From: Bacteroidales bacterium UBA6401
Lineage (GTDB): Bacteria > Bacteroidota > Bacteroidia > Bacteroidales > UBA932
Length of the DNA: 64,000 nucleotides
Direction of reading: 5' to 3'
Assembly (NCBI GenBank): GCA_002438635.1
Contig: DJPX01000018.1
Location: 59,994 to 123,993 of the forward strand
Positions 17,329 through 25,966 of this stretch are shown one piece after another. The position numbers were made by a program, and so were the translations under genes. Numbering within the stretch: position 1 is the first letter of the stretch; every line of letters starts with the position of its first letter. Below the pieces are notes generated by a model. The model worked only from the letters and a program-made list of their open reading frames with translations. It did not search any database and was not told where the DNA came from.

Positions 17329-18360
17329 ATGAAAAAACATTGTCTCAATAGGGCTATCATAGCTCTTTTGCTCATTGGGTTTGCTTCTTGTGACAAAGAT
17401 AATAATGTAGAGTTGGAAGAAGGCATACCCGTAACTAAAGAAATTTACTGCATAAGTGAGCTATTTACTCCCCAAAATGTCAATTTCAATTGTATTGGAA
17501 TTTTAATTACTGATAAATACCACATCAACGAAAAAGGAGAGTACTTTAAATATGGTATAAGGCTTAATATTCCCCTCCTTTCAGGAAAAGAAAGTAATTT
17601 TGACCATGCCAGACTGCAGGATTTTGAAGGAGTATATACTGATATAGATGAAATAGACTACTCTAAAAAAACATGGTCCATAAAAGAAAGCTACATATAT
17701 CACTGTGATAAAGATGGAAAATTAATCAAAAAACAAAAATTTGACGATAATGGACAGATTATCATCAAGAAAACAAAAATAGGATCATACATTTTAATCG
17801 ATGCTGCATGTAACGAAGAACGAATACACATCGAATACAATGGTGAAGATTATCTGATAAACTCTCTTGATTTAAACAATAGTCATAGGCCAAGATCCAA
17901 TATACCATACGACATAGATAATCTAACATTTACAAAAGCGTATTACATATCCTATGTCTATACAGATAAATATAATACGGACTATCAACTATGCGGATTG
18001 ACTTTAGCTTCTCCTGAACCTATAGGAAGACTCAATCTTGTTTTTAATTTACCTATAGGAGCTTCTTTACCAACCACAGGTACTTACACTGATTTTAGCA
18101 CAATTAAAGATTTTAACGAAAGAATAGAAGGTCATCCAAACTCATTAATGAGCGGATTTCATACTAGTACAATAAATTACATAGTGACCTGCGGGTGCCA
18201 ATACTATGATGGATGGAGGTCAATCTTGGGATATTTCACTAATGGGACAGTTAATGTAGAAAGCTACACTGATGATACATATCGCATTTATGGAGAATTA
18301 TATGATGTGTATGGTAAAAAATTTTCTTTTGATTATGCCGGAATACCAATAGCAGGCTAA
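17329..18360 (+). CDS. Hypothetical lipoprotein
   Basis: I take the ATG at 17329 because it gives a lipoprotein signal (LLLIGFASC, Cys about residue 21); the upstream in-frame ATG at 17296 adds an unneeded 11 residues. The 343-residue product is rich in Asn, Asp and Tyr with many short beta-strand-like runs and no motif that I recognise. It ends in a hydrophobic, Gly-containing tail (FDYAGIPIAG). It is the last gene of the plus-strand accessory block and faces the glucan locus, from which it is separated by a structured, gene-free stretch. Confidence 0.6.
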   Translation: MKKHCLNRAIIALLLIGFASCDKDNNVELEEGIPVTKEIYCISELFTPQNVNFNCIGILITDKYHINEKGEYFKYGIRLNIPLLSGKESNFDHARLQDFEGVYTDIDEIDYSKKTWSIKESYIYHCDKDGKLIKKQKFDDNGQIIIKKTKIGSYILIDAACNEERIHIEYNGEDYLINSLDLNNSHRPRSNIPYDIDNLTFTKAYYISYVYTDKYNTDYQLCGLTLASPEPIGRLNLVFNLPIGASLPTTGTYTDFSTIKDFNERIEGHPNSLMSGFHTSTINYIVTCGCQYYDGWRSILGYFTNGTVNVESYTDDTYRIYGELYDVYGKKFSFDYAGIPIAG

Positions 18361-18431
18361 TCGATACATCGAAAGAAAACTGCACTGCCATTAAGCCAAT
18401 GAATGGAAAGCATAATCGTAATTGATTTATC

Positions 18432-18584
18432 AACCTGAAATTCACCTTTAGAAGATACCCCTATTCTACGTGCTTCTAGAAAGGATAAGGTTCAAAGGTG
18501 ATCGCAAAAAATTTTCACCTTTGCCTGCTACCCTTAATAGAATACCCTACAAGGCACATAGACTTCAAAGGTGTTTTTCAGGTT
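18432..18584. repeat. Foldback element with about 22-bp inverted arms
   Basis: The left arm 18432-18454 (AACCTGAAA..CACCTTT..GAAG) and right arm 18563-18584 (CTTC..AAAGGTG..TTTCAGGTT) are near-perfect reverse complements with a few mismatches. Inside, CAAAGGTGA (18493-18501) and TCACCTTTG (18515-18523) form another perfect 9-bp stem reusing the same octamer. No transposase or target-site duplication is evident. Confidence 0.65.
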
Positions 18585-18609
18585 TCTCCACGTCCCTATA
18601 ACGAAAGAA

Positions 18610-18644
18610 GGGTGACTATCAGCCCTTCGACTTCATAGTCACCC
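18610..18644. terminator. Hairpin between convergent genes
   Basis: GGGTGACTAT and ATAGTCACCC form a perfect 10-bp stem with a 15-nt loop. There is no T-run on either side, so it may stabilise RNA ends rather than terminate alone. Confidence 0.4.
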
Positions 18645-18658
18645 CGAATATAAAGTCA

Positions 18659-18684
18659 GAGGCCAACCCTTTTGGGTCAGCCTC
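18659..18684. terminator. Intrinsic terminator
   Basis: GAGGC-ACCC-TTTT-GGGT-GCCTC forms a strong stem with two small internal mismatches, followed on the plus strand by TTCCCTTTTATTTT. It would stop plus-strand transcripts and may also serve the minus-strand lipoprotein gene that ends at 18711. Confidence 0.7.
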
Positions 18685-18710
18685 TTCCCTTTTATTTTAC
18701 AAAGCACAAA

Positions 18711-21161
18711 TTAATCGGTCCAAATTACAAATGCACCATAAAATGAACCATCACTATTATAACCAGCTACTCTTGTCACACATAAACTTTCATGAGTCTT
18801 AATAGTGACATAAATATCTGAAGCTCCAAATCCCGCAACGTGAGCAGTAACAGCTGTAGATGAAGAAGTTCTACCTACTGCAGCCTTAGACAATTCCTCT
18901 GCTGTCGGCTCTTCAGAACGAATAGCATAAGCAAGTATCTCTTCAGCTATTTCTTGTGTCATAGTAACTACCTCTCCATTTAATTTCACATTTCTAATGA
19001 ACATATAATGCCCACCATCGCTAAAGTTAGGAGCCATTCCAAAATACCTGTAATGGTTTTCATCAGCAGCTGAGGTAAAATCCAAATCATACGTATACTT
19101 ACAAATATCACTAACCTCTTCCGTTCCAGCGGCTTGCTTAATTTCACATGAAGCTAATAGTTTAGAGTCTTGTTTAAGTGAAATCGTATATGTTTTTTCC
19201 TTATTCGGTTTATTTTCAGGGACAACAAATGTAATCGAACCATTTTCCGAAACAGTTAAAGTTCCTGCACTTGAAGTAAGAGAAAGGCCATATTCAGATA
19301 GTTTAGTATAATCTGAAACAGCAGAACCATTTACCTCAACTTTTAAATTAGCGGCATTGATAGTTTCTCCAGATGCGGAAACTAAATTAGAATATACATT
19401 TTCAAAACTTGCATTAATTGTCATTCCAGACTTTTGAGTGACAATAAACTGCTTATATGCGGTCTTTTCACCATTTTCAAATTCATAGCCTTCAGGTGCT
19501 GTGTAGACACAATATACTAGTGCTTGTCTCTCCACTCCTGTATTTTTAGTTGCAGTCAAGAACACATGAGTACTATTGAACTTTCCTTCAGAATCCTTTC
19601 CGTATGACACTGTAAGCCAATCTGCCACAGAAGCAGTCTCACCTACTCCTGTCCCCAAAACATATACATTGAAAGTAGCATTGGCATATAATTGCTGATG
19701 TTCCTCATTCTGCCAATTTTCAGCATGTTGTCCATCAATGTCTATGCAAACATATGCACCAGTATCAAAATTAGTCAATGCTTCAGCATCGATTGTTTGA
19801 TCTCCTATGTTAGAAAAAAATGTAATTACCTTTTTAGCCCCAGCGGCTTTCTGGGTGATGATGAATGTCTTAGTCTTGCTTGATTCTTCAATAGTATAGT
19901 TTCTAACATCTGAATATGTGATAGTGACAAGGGCTTTTCTTTCTGCTCCTGTATTTTCACTGACATCTGCAAGTACATGTGCATTAGTGGTGCTGTACCT
20001 CACAGCTACCCAATCCACCGGTTCTCCGGAATCTGGATCTGTACAAGTAAAGGCTACATTCTTATAATAAAGTTCATAGTACTCAGCGCTTTCTCTTTTT
20101 ACTTCAGCCTCTTCTCCATCCTTAGTCATGGCAACTGAGTAACCGCAATAATTATCCTTGCTTTCTCCTGGGGCAAGTTCGACAGTTTTCCATACTGCCT
20201 CATATCTTAAAGTACCAGCTACATGCTCGCTGCGGGTAGCCTTATCGAGGTTAAGATATACATTCTTTACCACATTCTCTCCCACTGCGAAATCTTTATC
20301 CATAGCATCAAAAACATACCTAGCCTTATCGGTAGAAATTACCCACTTATATCCTTTATATGGATACCCCTCATACGATGCAGCGACTGGGAAATAAATA
20401 CCCTTACTCGTCTCTTTAGAAGTCACGCCATCAAGAGCGAAAGCGGTACCTAGATTAACGACCACATTATTATACTTCTTCCAATCTACAGTAGCACCTT
20501 CGTAGCCATTCCCTGCGATAGGCTTATAGCTTTGTGCACCACGATCATACGCAACAGTGCCTACAATATAAGAATTAGACGAAAGAGTGACACTTTCTAT
20601 CTTTTCACTATTATAGAGTGTCGTATATGGCATAGCACGGAAGATAGTACCGCATACATCCATCTTAACTGTGATCTTCTCTTGACCTTTAGCCACATCC
20701 ATAGTGCCAAGTCCGCTATGAAGGAAAAGCCTGCGATGGTTCATCTCACCTGCCACATCTTGAGTATAGACATTTCCATTATCAGTCCCAAGAGTATATT
20801 CCACTTCAGTATAACTAGTCGGATGGTTCTTAGTAGATACAAACCATCCATTCCTATCCACTTCAGTAAGAGCAGCATCAAAAGTAAATGACGCCACACT
20901 TCCATCAGAAGAAATATCTTCAGCCGTAAGAGGACTTGAAGTCAATTCAGCCCCACCGGCATATTTAATCTGATCACCTACTTCCCACACAATTCCTTTA
21001 GAGTCAAGCATGGTTCCTTTAAGTTCCTCTGCAAGGCTGACTTCCACCTTCACGGTTTTGCCTTCATCTGGAGTAGATGGTTCAAGAGCGTCTTGCTTAC
21101 AAGACACCGATAATGCGCTGACACAAACCGCAGCAAGCATCCATGAATATATCTTTTTCAT
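18711..21161 (-). CDS. Fimbrillin-like / BACON-domain surface lipoprotein
   Basis: I use the ATG at 21159-21161, which gives a lipoprotein signal (MLAAVCVSALSVSC, Cys about residue 21). The 816-residue product has a fimbrillin-like N-terminal region: GIVWEVGDQIKYAGG near residue 56 and GTIFRAMPYTTLY near 170. BACON-type beta-sandwich repeats follow in the middle (for example VDWVAVRYSTTNAHVLADVS, then NTGAERKALVTITYS and FIITQKA; the pattern repeats near residues 480-570). BACON domains are thought to bind carbohydrate or mucin. It follows the glucan hydrolase genes and a 56-residue ORF with a short gap, so it is probably the last gene of that locus. Confidence 0.78.
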   Translation of the reverse strand: MKKIYSWMLAAVCVSALSVSCKQDALEPSTPDEGKTVKVEVSLAEELKGTMLDSKGIVWEVGDQIKYAGGAELTSSPLTAEDISSDGSVASFTFDAALTEVDRNGWFVSTKNHPTSYTEVEYTLGTDNGNVYTQDVAGEMNHRRLFLHSGLGTMDVAKGQEKITVKMDVCGTIFRAMPYTTLYNSEKIESVTLSSNSYIVGTVAYDRGAQSYKPIAGNGYEGATVDWKKYNNVVVNLGTAFALDGVTSKETSKGIYFPVAASYEGYPYKGYKWVISTDKARYVFDAMDKDFAVGENVVKNVYLNLDKATRSEHVAGTLRYEAVWKTVELAPGESKDNYCGYSVAMTKDGEEAEVKRESAEYYELYYKNVAFTCTDPDSGEPVDWVAVRYSTTNAHVLADVSENTGAERKALVTITYSDVRNYTIEESSKTKTFIITQKAAGAKKVITFFSNIGDQTIDAEALTNFDTGAYVCIDIDGQHAENWQNEEHQQLYANATFNVYVLGTGVGETASVADWLTVSYGKDSEGKFNSTHVFLTATKNTGVERQALVYCVYTAPEGYEFENGEKTAYKQFIVTQKSGMTINASFENVYSNLVSASGETINAANLKVEVNGSAVSDYTKLSEYGLSLTSSAGTLTVSENGSITFVVPENKPNKEKTYTISLKQDSKLLASCEIKQAAGTEEVSDICKYTYDLDFTSAADENHYRYFGMAPNFSDGGHYMFIRNVKLNGEVVTMTQEIAEEILAYAIRSEEPTAEELSKAAVGRTSSSTAVTAHVAGFGASDIYVTIKTHESLCVTRVAGYNSDGSFYGAFVIWTD

Positions 21162-21180
21162 ATCAGTACACATTTTAGAG

Positions 21181-21351
21181 TTACTCCCATGTATCGTCTT
21201 CATCGATAGAATAGGTAAAATCTCCTACCCCACCTCTTTGATACCAAGATTTATCTTCGCCCGATGATGCGCAAAGCACTGAGCCACATGTTAGTTCCGT
21301 AACGAGAACCTCGGGAGCTTCATACCCCCCTACACAGCATTTTTTATTCAT
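21181..21351 (-). CDS. 56-residue small protein with LCAS motif
   Basis: The frame runs from ATG (21349-21351) to TAA (21181-21183). It encodes MNKKCCVGGYEAPEVLVTEL, then a CGSVLCASS motif near residues 22-30 and an acidic, aromatic tail ending DEDDTWE. Bacteroidales carry many short proteins of this kind (basic start, E-x-hydrophobic run, LCAS, acidic/aromatic tail) next to fimbrillin- or BACON-type lipoproteins; this is from memory. It begins 5 nt after the GH128 stop and ends 19 nt before the next gene, so it is embedded in the operon. Function is unknown. Confidence 0.62.
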   Translation of the reverse strand: MNKKCCVGGYEAPEVLVTELTCGSVLCASSGEDKSWYQRGGVGDFTYSIDEDDTWE

Positions 21352-21356
21352 AATTA

Positions 21357-22628
21357 TTAGTTATTAGTTATTTTTAGCCAATTCAGCGTAACAGGGAAAG
21401 CCGTCGTACCGCTAAGTGATAGCGTATGCTTTCCTGCAGGTAGATTTATCTCGACAGTCTTGTTTTCCCATTTATAATCAGTATTTCCAAGCTCAAGTAT
21501 TCCCAAACTTTTCCCATCGACAAGTACATTTAGTGGACTTTCAAAGTAAGTATAATACCTTAACTCCAATGTATATTTCCCTTCCGAACCCACCTCGATC
21601 TGCCAAAGAGCTGCCGAGCCTTTCTTAAGATCCTGAAGTTCCAGAGCGCCCTTAGTGTCCGTACATGGAGCAAGATGTATCGCACCTTCAAATCCGGTAT
21701 AATGTTCTGCCGGTATTACATCACCTACCTTATAGTAAAGAGTTTTGTCAAGTGTGGACATATTCACGAAAACCTTTCCGAGATCCGTAAGACCAAAAGG
21801 CTTCTTACTTTCCAGCAGTGAATTATGGCACTGAGCCTCGCCATTTCCTCGCGGAATAAACCAAGCATAGCGCTGCACCTGATCATCCGATTCCAAAAGA
21901 TTAACGGCTTCCACCATGTATTTCATCTGAGCTTCCGCAGAGATATTATTTCCCGCCCAATTACAAAATTCAGTCAGCCAAATAGGCTTTCCGTACTTCT
22001 TGAAGCCATCTACGAACTGCTTCATAGCCTGTGCCGAGCCCATATAGCAATGTAGTGCGAGCCCAGAGACATCATCAAGACTGACGCCTTCCTGAGCGAA
22101 GAACTCGTCAAGCCACTTCCATGGGTCGTTATACCCTTCAAGCGTTCCATAGTTCATCGCAGGAGCAATAATTTTCATGCCCAATTCCTTAGCGATGGCA
22201 ACAAGTCTTGGCCAATCCTGGGCCGCCTGCGACGGGGTCATATTGGCCTGGTCCTTAAGGTTAGGCTCATTGTATGCCAATATGTACTCACATCCCGGAT
22301 GTGCGCGCTTGAATGAACGGAATGTATCTTCGGACCAATTGGCATTCCAAGCCATGGGGCAAAAATCCATGCCATATTGCTCGAATTGCGAGAATGCAGC
22401 CTGTGAAGTGCCACTGCTCCAATTATACGACCAACTGATCGCAGGGCCAAGTGAAGGAACATCAATGTCAGGTAATTGGCCGAAATTAAAGCTAACGCCC
22501 CTTTTCAAGCTCTTCCTTTGTTGTGAAGTATAATCCAATGCCCCACTTCCATTGGAGATATCCGACTTTTCACAAGAAATAAAAGCGAAAAACCCTAAAA
22601 CGACAGCAAATAATATCTGTTTTCTCAT
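21357..22628 (-). CDS. GH128-family glycoside hydrolase, surface lipoprotein
   Basis: This is a likely endo-beta-1,3-glucanase. I place the start at ATG 22626-22628, giving the lipoprotein signal FAVVLGFFAFISC; the longer reading overlaps the GH16 gene by 107 nt. The 423-residue product carries a glycosyl-hydrolase catalytic-core domain (about residues 50-290) with the acid/base motif ILAYNEPN (about residues 115-122) and the nucleophile motif WLTEFCNW (about 216-223). A C-terminal beta-sandwich (about 310-423) resembles a carbohydrate-binding module. It starts 1 nt after the GH16 stop. Confidence 0.85.
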   Translation of the reverse strand: MRKQILFAVVLGFFAFISCEKSDISNGSGALDYTSQQRKSLKRGVSFNFGQLPDIDVPSLGPAISWSYNWSSGTSQAAFSQFEQYGMDFCPMAWNANWSEDTFRSFKRAHPGCEYILAYNEPNLKDQANMTPSQAAQDWPRLVAIAKELGMKIIAPAMNYGTLEGYNDPWKWLDEFFAQEGVSLDDVSGLALHCYMGSAQAMKQFVDGFKKYGKPIWLTEFCNWAGNNISAEAQMKYMVEAVNLLESDDQVQRYAWFIPRGNGEAQCHNSLLESKKPFGLTDLGKVFVNMSTLDKTLYYKVGDVIPAEHYTGFEGAIHLAPCTDTKGALELQDLKKGSAALWQIEVGSEGKYTLELRYYTYFESPLNVLVDGKSLGILELGNTDYKWENKTVEINLPAGKHTLSLSGTTAFPVTLNWLKITNN

Positions 22629-22629
22629 A

Positions 22630-23550
22630 CTATTTCCTTTCGTAAACCCTAACATAATCAACATACATACTTGATTGTCCACCTTCCGGAAGAGCTGTAA
22701 TAGCAGATGGGTCAAGTATGCCAGTAAAATAACCACCTACAGCAAGATTGAAGAGGATAAAGTAGTCATGGTGAAAATAATGACCAGTTCCCCAATCATC
22801 TGACACATCACTTATCCCCATCTCATAATATGGAGTGGAATCAGGATTTTTATCCAGATCAACATACATTCTTAAAAACTGTTCGTCCCATACAAGAGAA
22901 AACAGATGAAATTCTCCGTCCTGAAGGCTACTTGGCCACGTAGTGGATTTAGCATAATTAGGATATGCCCAATTTCCACCGCCTACATCCTTATAGTATC
23001 CCCAGTGGCATGCCCCATTGAAAAATCTATCCTGAGTACCGGCTTTTATTCCAGCCGAATTTCCCATCTCCATTATATCTATTTCTCCACAACGAGGCCA
23101 ACCATTTAAAGAATAGTCATTACCCATAAGCCAATACGCCGGCCACAGTCCATTCGCGGTAAGAGGGAGTTTTACACGTGCATCAAACCTGCCATACTTG
23201 AAGGTTTTCTTATTCATGGTATTGATGCGGGCAGAGGTGAATTGCTTACCGCCATAACTCTCGCGTTTAGCTGTAATAATCAAGCAATTCGCTCCCGAAG
23301 AAGGTTCTTTTCCTACCATTACATTTTCTTTACGATAGTACTGCAACTCCGCATTTCCAAAGCCACTTCCACCTTCTTCTATATTCCATGTACTCAAGTC
23401 AAGAGAAGTACCATCGAAGAGGTCTTCCCATAATAGAACATACCCTTGGGGAATCTCTAAACTTACATCTTCTTGCTTATCCACATCTTTACTAGACAAG
23501 CAAGAAGATAGTAAAATCAAAGTGAATAAAGGTATAACCACTTTACTCAT
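22630..23550 (-). CDS. GH16 family beta-glucanase (laminarinase-like) lipoprotein
   Basis: The 306-residue protein has a lipoprotein signal (LFTLILLSSC, Cys about residue 17) and one GH16 jelly-roll domain (about residues 35-306). The catalytic motif GEIDIMEMGN (about residues 153-162) is the E-x-D-x-x-E form with the beta-bulge typical of laminarinases and other endo-beta-1,3(4)-glucanases. LWPAYWLMG and YVDYVRVYERK are further family landmarks. It lies between the binding lipoprotein and the GH128 gene with gaps of 9 and 1 nt. Endo-action on beta-1,3-glucan fits the neighbouring GH128; exact linkage preference is not decided by sequence. Confidence 0.92.
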   Translation of the reverse strand: MSKVVIPLFTLILLSSCLSSKDVDKQEDVSLEIPQGYVLLWEDLFDGTSLDLSTWNIEEGGSGFGNAELQYYRKENVMVGKEPSSGANCLIITAKRESYGGKQFTSARINTMNKKTFKYGRFDARVKLPLTANGLWPAYWLMGNDYSLNGWPRCGEIDIMEMGNSAGIKAGTQDRFFNGACHWGYYKDVGGGNWAYPNYAKSTTWPSSLQDGEFHLFSLVWDEQFLRMYVDLDKNPDSTPYYEMGISDVSDDWGTGHYFHHDYFILFNLAVGGYFTGILDPSAITALPEGGQSSMYVDYVRVYERK

Positions 23551-23559
23551 ATTCGCTTA

Positions 23560-24285
23560 TTACTTCTTATAGAAGAACATTGCATCCAGATCTATAGTAG
23601 TTCCCTGAACACCACCACTCAAAACGCCTACGATATTGTCTGACTTTCCAGCCTTAGTGTAATCCATACCGGTATCTGTAAGAGCGACTTCGTATTCATT
23701 CCAATCATTAGCAACGAACTTTCCACTTACAGGTGCAATAGCAGAATATGAAGCACCAGCATCATCAAGACTTCCTTCACCGATGGCAAATTTATATGTA
23801 CCACCATTCCAATAAAGATTAATGATATGTGCTTTTCCTGCAGCTCCCTTATAAGCTACATGGAATTTCCAGTTAGCAAGATCAGCTGCATCGGACGCAA
23901 TAGCCGGTGTCTCTTTATCATTAAACCAGCCGGCACCTGACCAACCAATATTAGTAACTACAAGTGAGGTCCACTCTGCAGCCTCGCCATAGAAATTAAC
24001 TCCTGCACAAGTTCCGCCTGCATAGGTTCCATCCCATACATAAAGATGACGAGTTACATCGTCTACACGGAGATCTTGAGCTACTTTACTTGCGATGTGA
24101 TTAAATGAAGCATCATCAAGGTTAATAACAACATAAGATGAGCCCTTTAGTGATTCTGGAAGTTTATCATCTTCTTTTTCTTCTTCCTTTAAACCACCTT
24201 TGTTAGGTTCGTCTTTACTACAAGAAGATAATACGCAAGCAGCGGAGAGAACCACTGTTGAAAGAAATAAAAATGTCTTTTTCAT
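23560..24285 (-). CDS. Putative surface glycan-binding lipoprotein of the glucan locus
   Basis: The 241-residue product has a lipoprotein signal (VVLSAACVLSSC, Cys about residue 22), a short acidic/lysine-rich linker and one beta-sandwich-like domain rich in Trp and Gly (LYVWDGTYAGGTCAG, NIGWSGAGWF, INLYWNGGTYKFAIG). Its position immediately after susD and before the hydrolases is where SusE/SusF-like or SGBP proteins are encoded. It is much shorter than classic SusE or SusF and I do not recognise its exact family. Aromatic side chains on the sandwich would fit glucan binding, which is inference. Confidence 0.68.
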   Translation of the reverse strand: MKKTFLFLSTVVLSAACVLSSCSKDEPNKGGLKEEEKEDDKLPESLKGSSYVVINLDDASFNHIASKVAQDLRVDDVTRHLYVWDGTYAGGTCAGVNFYGEAAEWTSLVVTNIGWSGAGWFNDKETPAIASDAADLANWKFHVAYKGAAGKAHIINLYWNGGTYKFAIGEGSLDDAGASYSAIAPVSGKFVANDWNEYEVALTDTGMDYTKAGKSDNIVGVLSGGVQGTTIDLDAMFFYKK

Positions 24286-24316
24286 AATAAATATAATTAG
24301 TTAATAGTTAATAAAA

Positions 24317-25963
24317 TCAATATCCATAATTCTGGCTCAAGCCACCAAGTCTGACTTCCTCTACAGGTATTGGCAACAGTTCATGTTTTCCTTTTACAAA
24401 CTCTGACATGTGACTCTGTGCCTGAGAGGTCTCTGTCTTAGCATAAGCATCCATAACTTCCTTAGCGATACCCCAGCGGCACAGGTCATACCATCTGTGA
24501 CTTTCCATTGCAAGTTCCACCCTGCGCTCGTGACGAATGGCTAGCTGAAGGTCTTCTGCCGTATCACTTAGTTGATAAAACGCATAATCTTTAGTGTAAT
24601 TCCTCACTTTATACTCTGGGAACTTAGGCAATATGGATCCAGTTCCACGGGCACGGGAGCGTACCTTTTCAAGATAAATCTCGGCTGTAGCTTTGTCCCC
24701 TGCATTCAAGGATGCTTCGGCATATAGCAAATATACATCTGCCAATCTAATATCTATCCTATTTATAGGAGAACGAGACTCGTGCGAATCCTCAAGTGAG
24801 ACATAATTCCTGTCATCGGTCATAATAGCACGCTTCGTGCAGTAAAAACTATTGCCAAGATAAATATCTTCAGAAGCGTTAGTTATCTGTTCATCTGAAA
24901 GAGCCAATATGCTTGCATCTCGACGTGGGTCATTATCTTCAAATTCATCGTAAAGATTCTGCGTAGGGTGATTAAAACCCCAGCCAGAAACATTAAACCA
25001 CTGCGAACGGGAACGGATTAGGATTGTGGTAAATGTTCCACGAGAAAAGCCATTCCCTTCGCCATAGTCCGATGTTCCTTCCGACATATACTGCACTTCA
25101 AATACAGACTCAGAGCCATTCTCTCCTTCAAGAGTAAAATTGTCTGCATAGTTTGAACAAAGCGAATATTCCGAAGCCTGTTCCTTCATAAAAGTCTGTC
25201 CCCACTGGGCTGCTTCTTTATAATAAGAGTCAGCATCGCCATTTCCTGTGCGTTTGCAATAGTCGCCATAATATAGATAGGCCTTCAAAAGCATGGCTTG
25301 CGCGGCACCTTTGGTAACACGACCTAACTCTTCCGGCGCATACTCGCTTTTAAGGATAAGCGAACTTTCGGCCTGCTTCAAATCGGAAAAAATCACTTCG
25401 TAAACCTTTTCAACAGAAGATCGAGGCTGACGCCACTCATCGGAATTATAAATAGGAGATTCCACGATAGGAATGTCCCCATAAAGTCGTACAAGCTTGA
25501 AATAGTAGTAAGCACGCAAAAAATGCGCTTCACCTAAAAGCCTTGAACGGAGTTCGTCAGTAAAAGTCCCATCTCTGTCTTCCATAACAGGAATTTGCTC
25601 AATAGCCAGATTAGCACGCGCTATTCCCTGATACTGAGCACGATAGTATTGAAGGGCTATCTCATTATTAGAAATGGTTTTAAAGTTCTCCAAGTCATAA
25701 GCTGCAGACATATCGGATGTGTTTTGACCTCCCTTAAGAGCATCGTCCGACATTATATCACCTATAAAAAATTCGCTGTAATAGGTGCCTTGATACTCCC
25801 ACATAAGCGGAACATAGGCTGCGTTTACCACTTGAATGGCAGTCTGTGCACTCGTAAAGAAATCGCCCACTCTATTAGTCATAGGGCCATCCTCACGAAG
25901 CCATCCATTACATGCAGTCAACGGCAAAAGCGCACAAACAATCAGTTTTTTATATGCTTTCAT
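24317..25963 (-). CDS. SusD-like outer-membrane lipoprotein
   Basis: SusD-like proteins form the lid of the SusCD transporter and bind the glycan. This one has 548 residues, a lipoprotein Cys near residue 19 (LIVCALLPLTACNGW), TPR-type helices, and family landmarks LLGEAHFLRAYYYFKLVRLYGDIP (named here by its conserved LRAYYYF and LYGDIP parts), GAAQAMLLKAYLYYG, RRVELAMESHRWYDLCRWG and the C-terminal LLPIPVEEV. It starts 3 nt after the susC stop, the usual pairing. The substrate is inferred from the GH16 and GH128 genes downstream. Confidence 0.95.
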   Translation of the reverse strand: MKAYKKLIVCALLPLTACNGWLREDGPMTNRVGDFFTSAQTAIQVVNAAYVPLMWEYQGTYYSEFFIGDIMSDDALKGGQNTSDMSAAYDLENFKTISNNEIALQYYRAQYQGIARANLAIEQIPVMEDRDGTFTDELRSRLLGEAHFLRAYYYFKLVRLYGDIPIVESPIYNSDEWRQPRSSVEKVYEVIFSDLKQAESSLILKSEYAPEELGRVTKGAAQAMLLKAYLYYGDYCKRTGNGDADSYYKEAAQWGQTFMKEQASEYSLCSNYADNFTLEGENGSESVFEVQYMSEGTSDYGEGNGFSRGTFTTILIRSRSQWFNVSGWGFNHPTQNLYDEFEDNDPRRDASILALSDEQITNASEDIYLGNSFYCTKRAIMTDDRNYVSLEDSHESRSPINRIDIRLADVYLLYAEASLNAGDKATAEIYLEKVRSRARGTGSILPKFPEYKVRNYTKDYAFYQLSDTAEDLQLAIRHERRVELAMESHRWYDLCRWGIAKEVMDAYAKTETSQAQSHMSEFVKGKHELLPIPVEEVRLGGLSQNYGY

Positions 25964-25966
25964 AGA

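Larger units (their letters stand above)
18361..18710. other. Gene-free convergent intergenic stretch with hairpins
   Basis: This 350-nt stretch lies between the 3' ends of two convergent genes. I see no coding frame. It holds a foldback element (18432-18584) and two further hairpins at 18610-18644 and 18659-18684, described separately. Confidence 0.7.

Noticed and set aside
18432..18584. Invertible promoter flanked by inverted repeats, given the Mpi-like recombinase
   Set aside because: The arms and spacing are right in size, but no TAnnTTTG box lies between them and both flanking genes end, rather than start, there.
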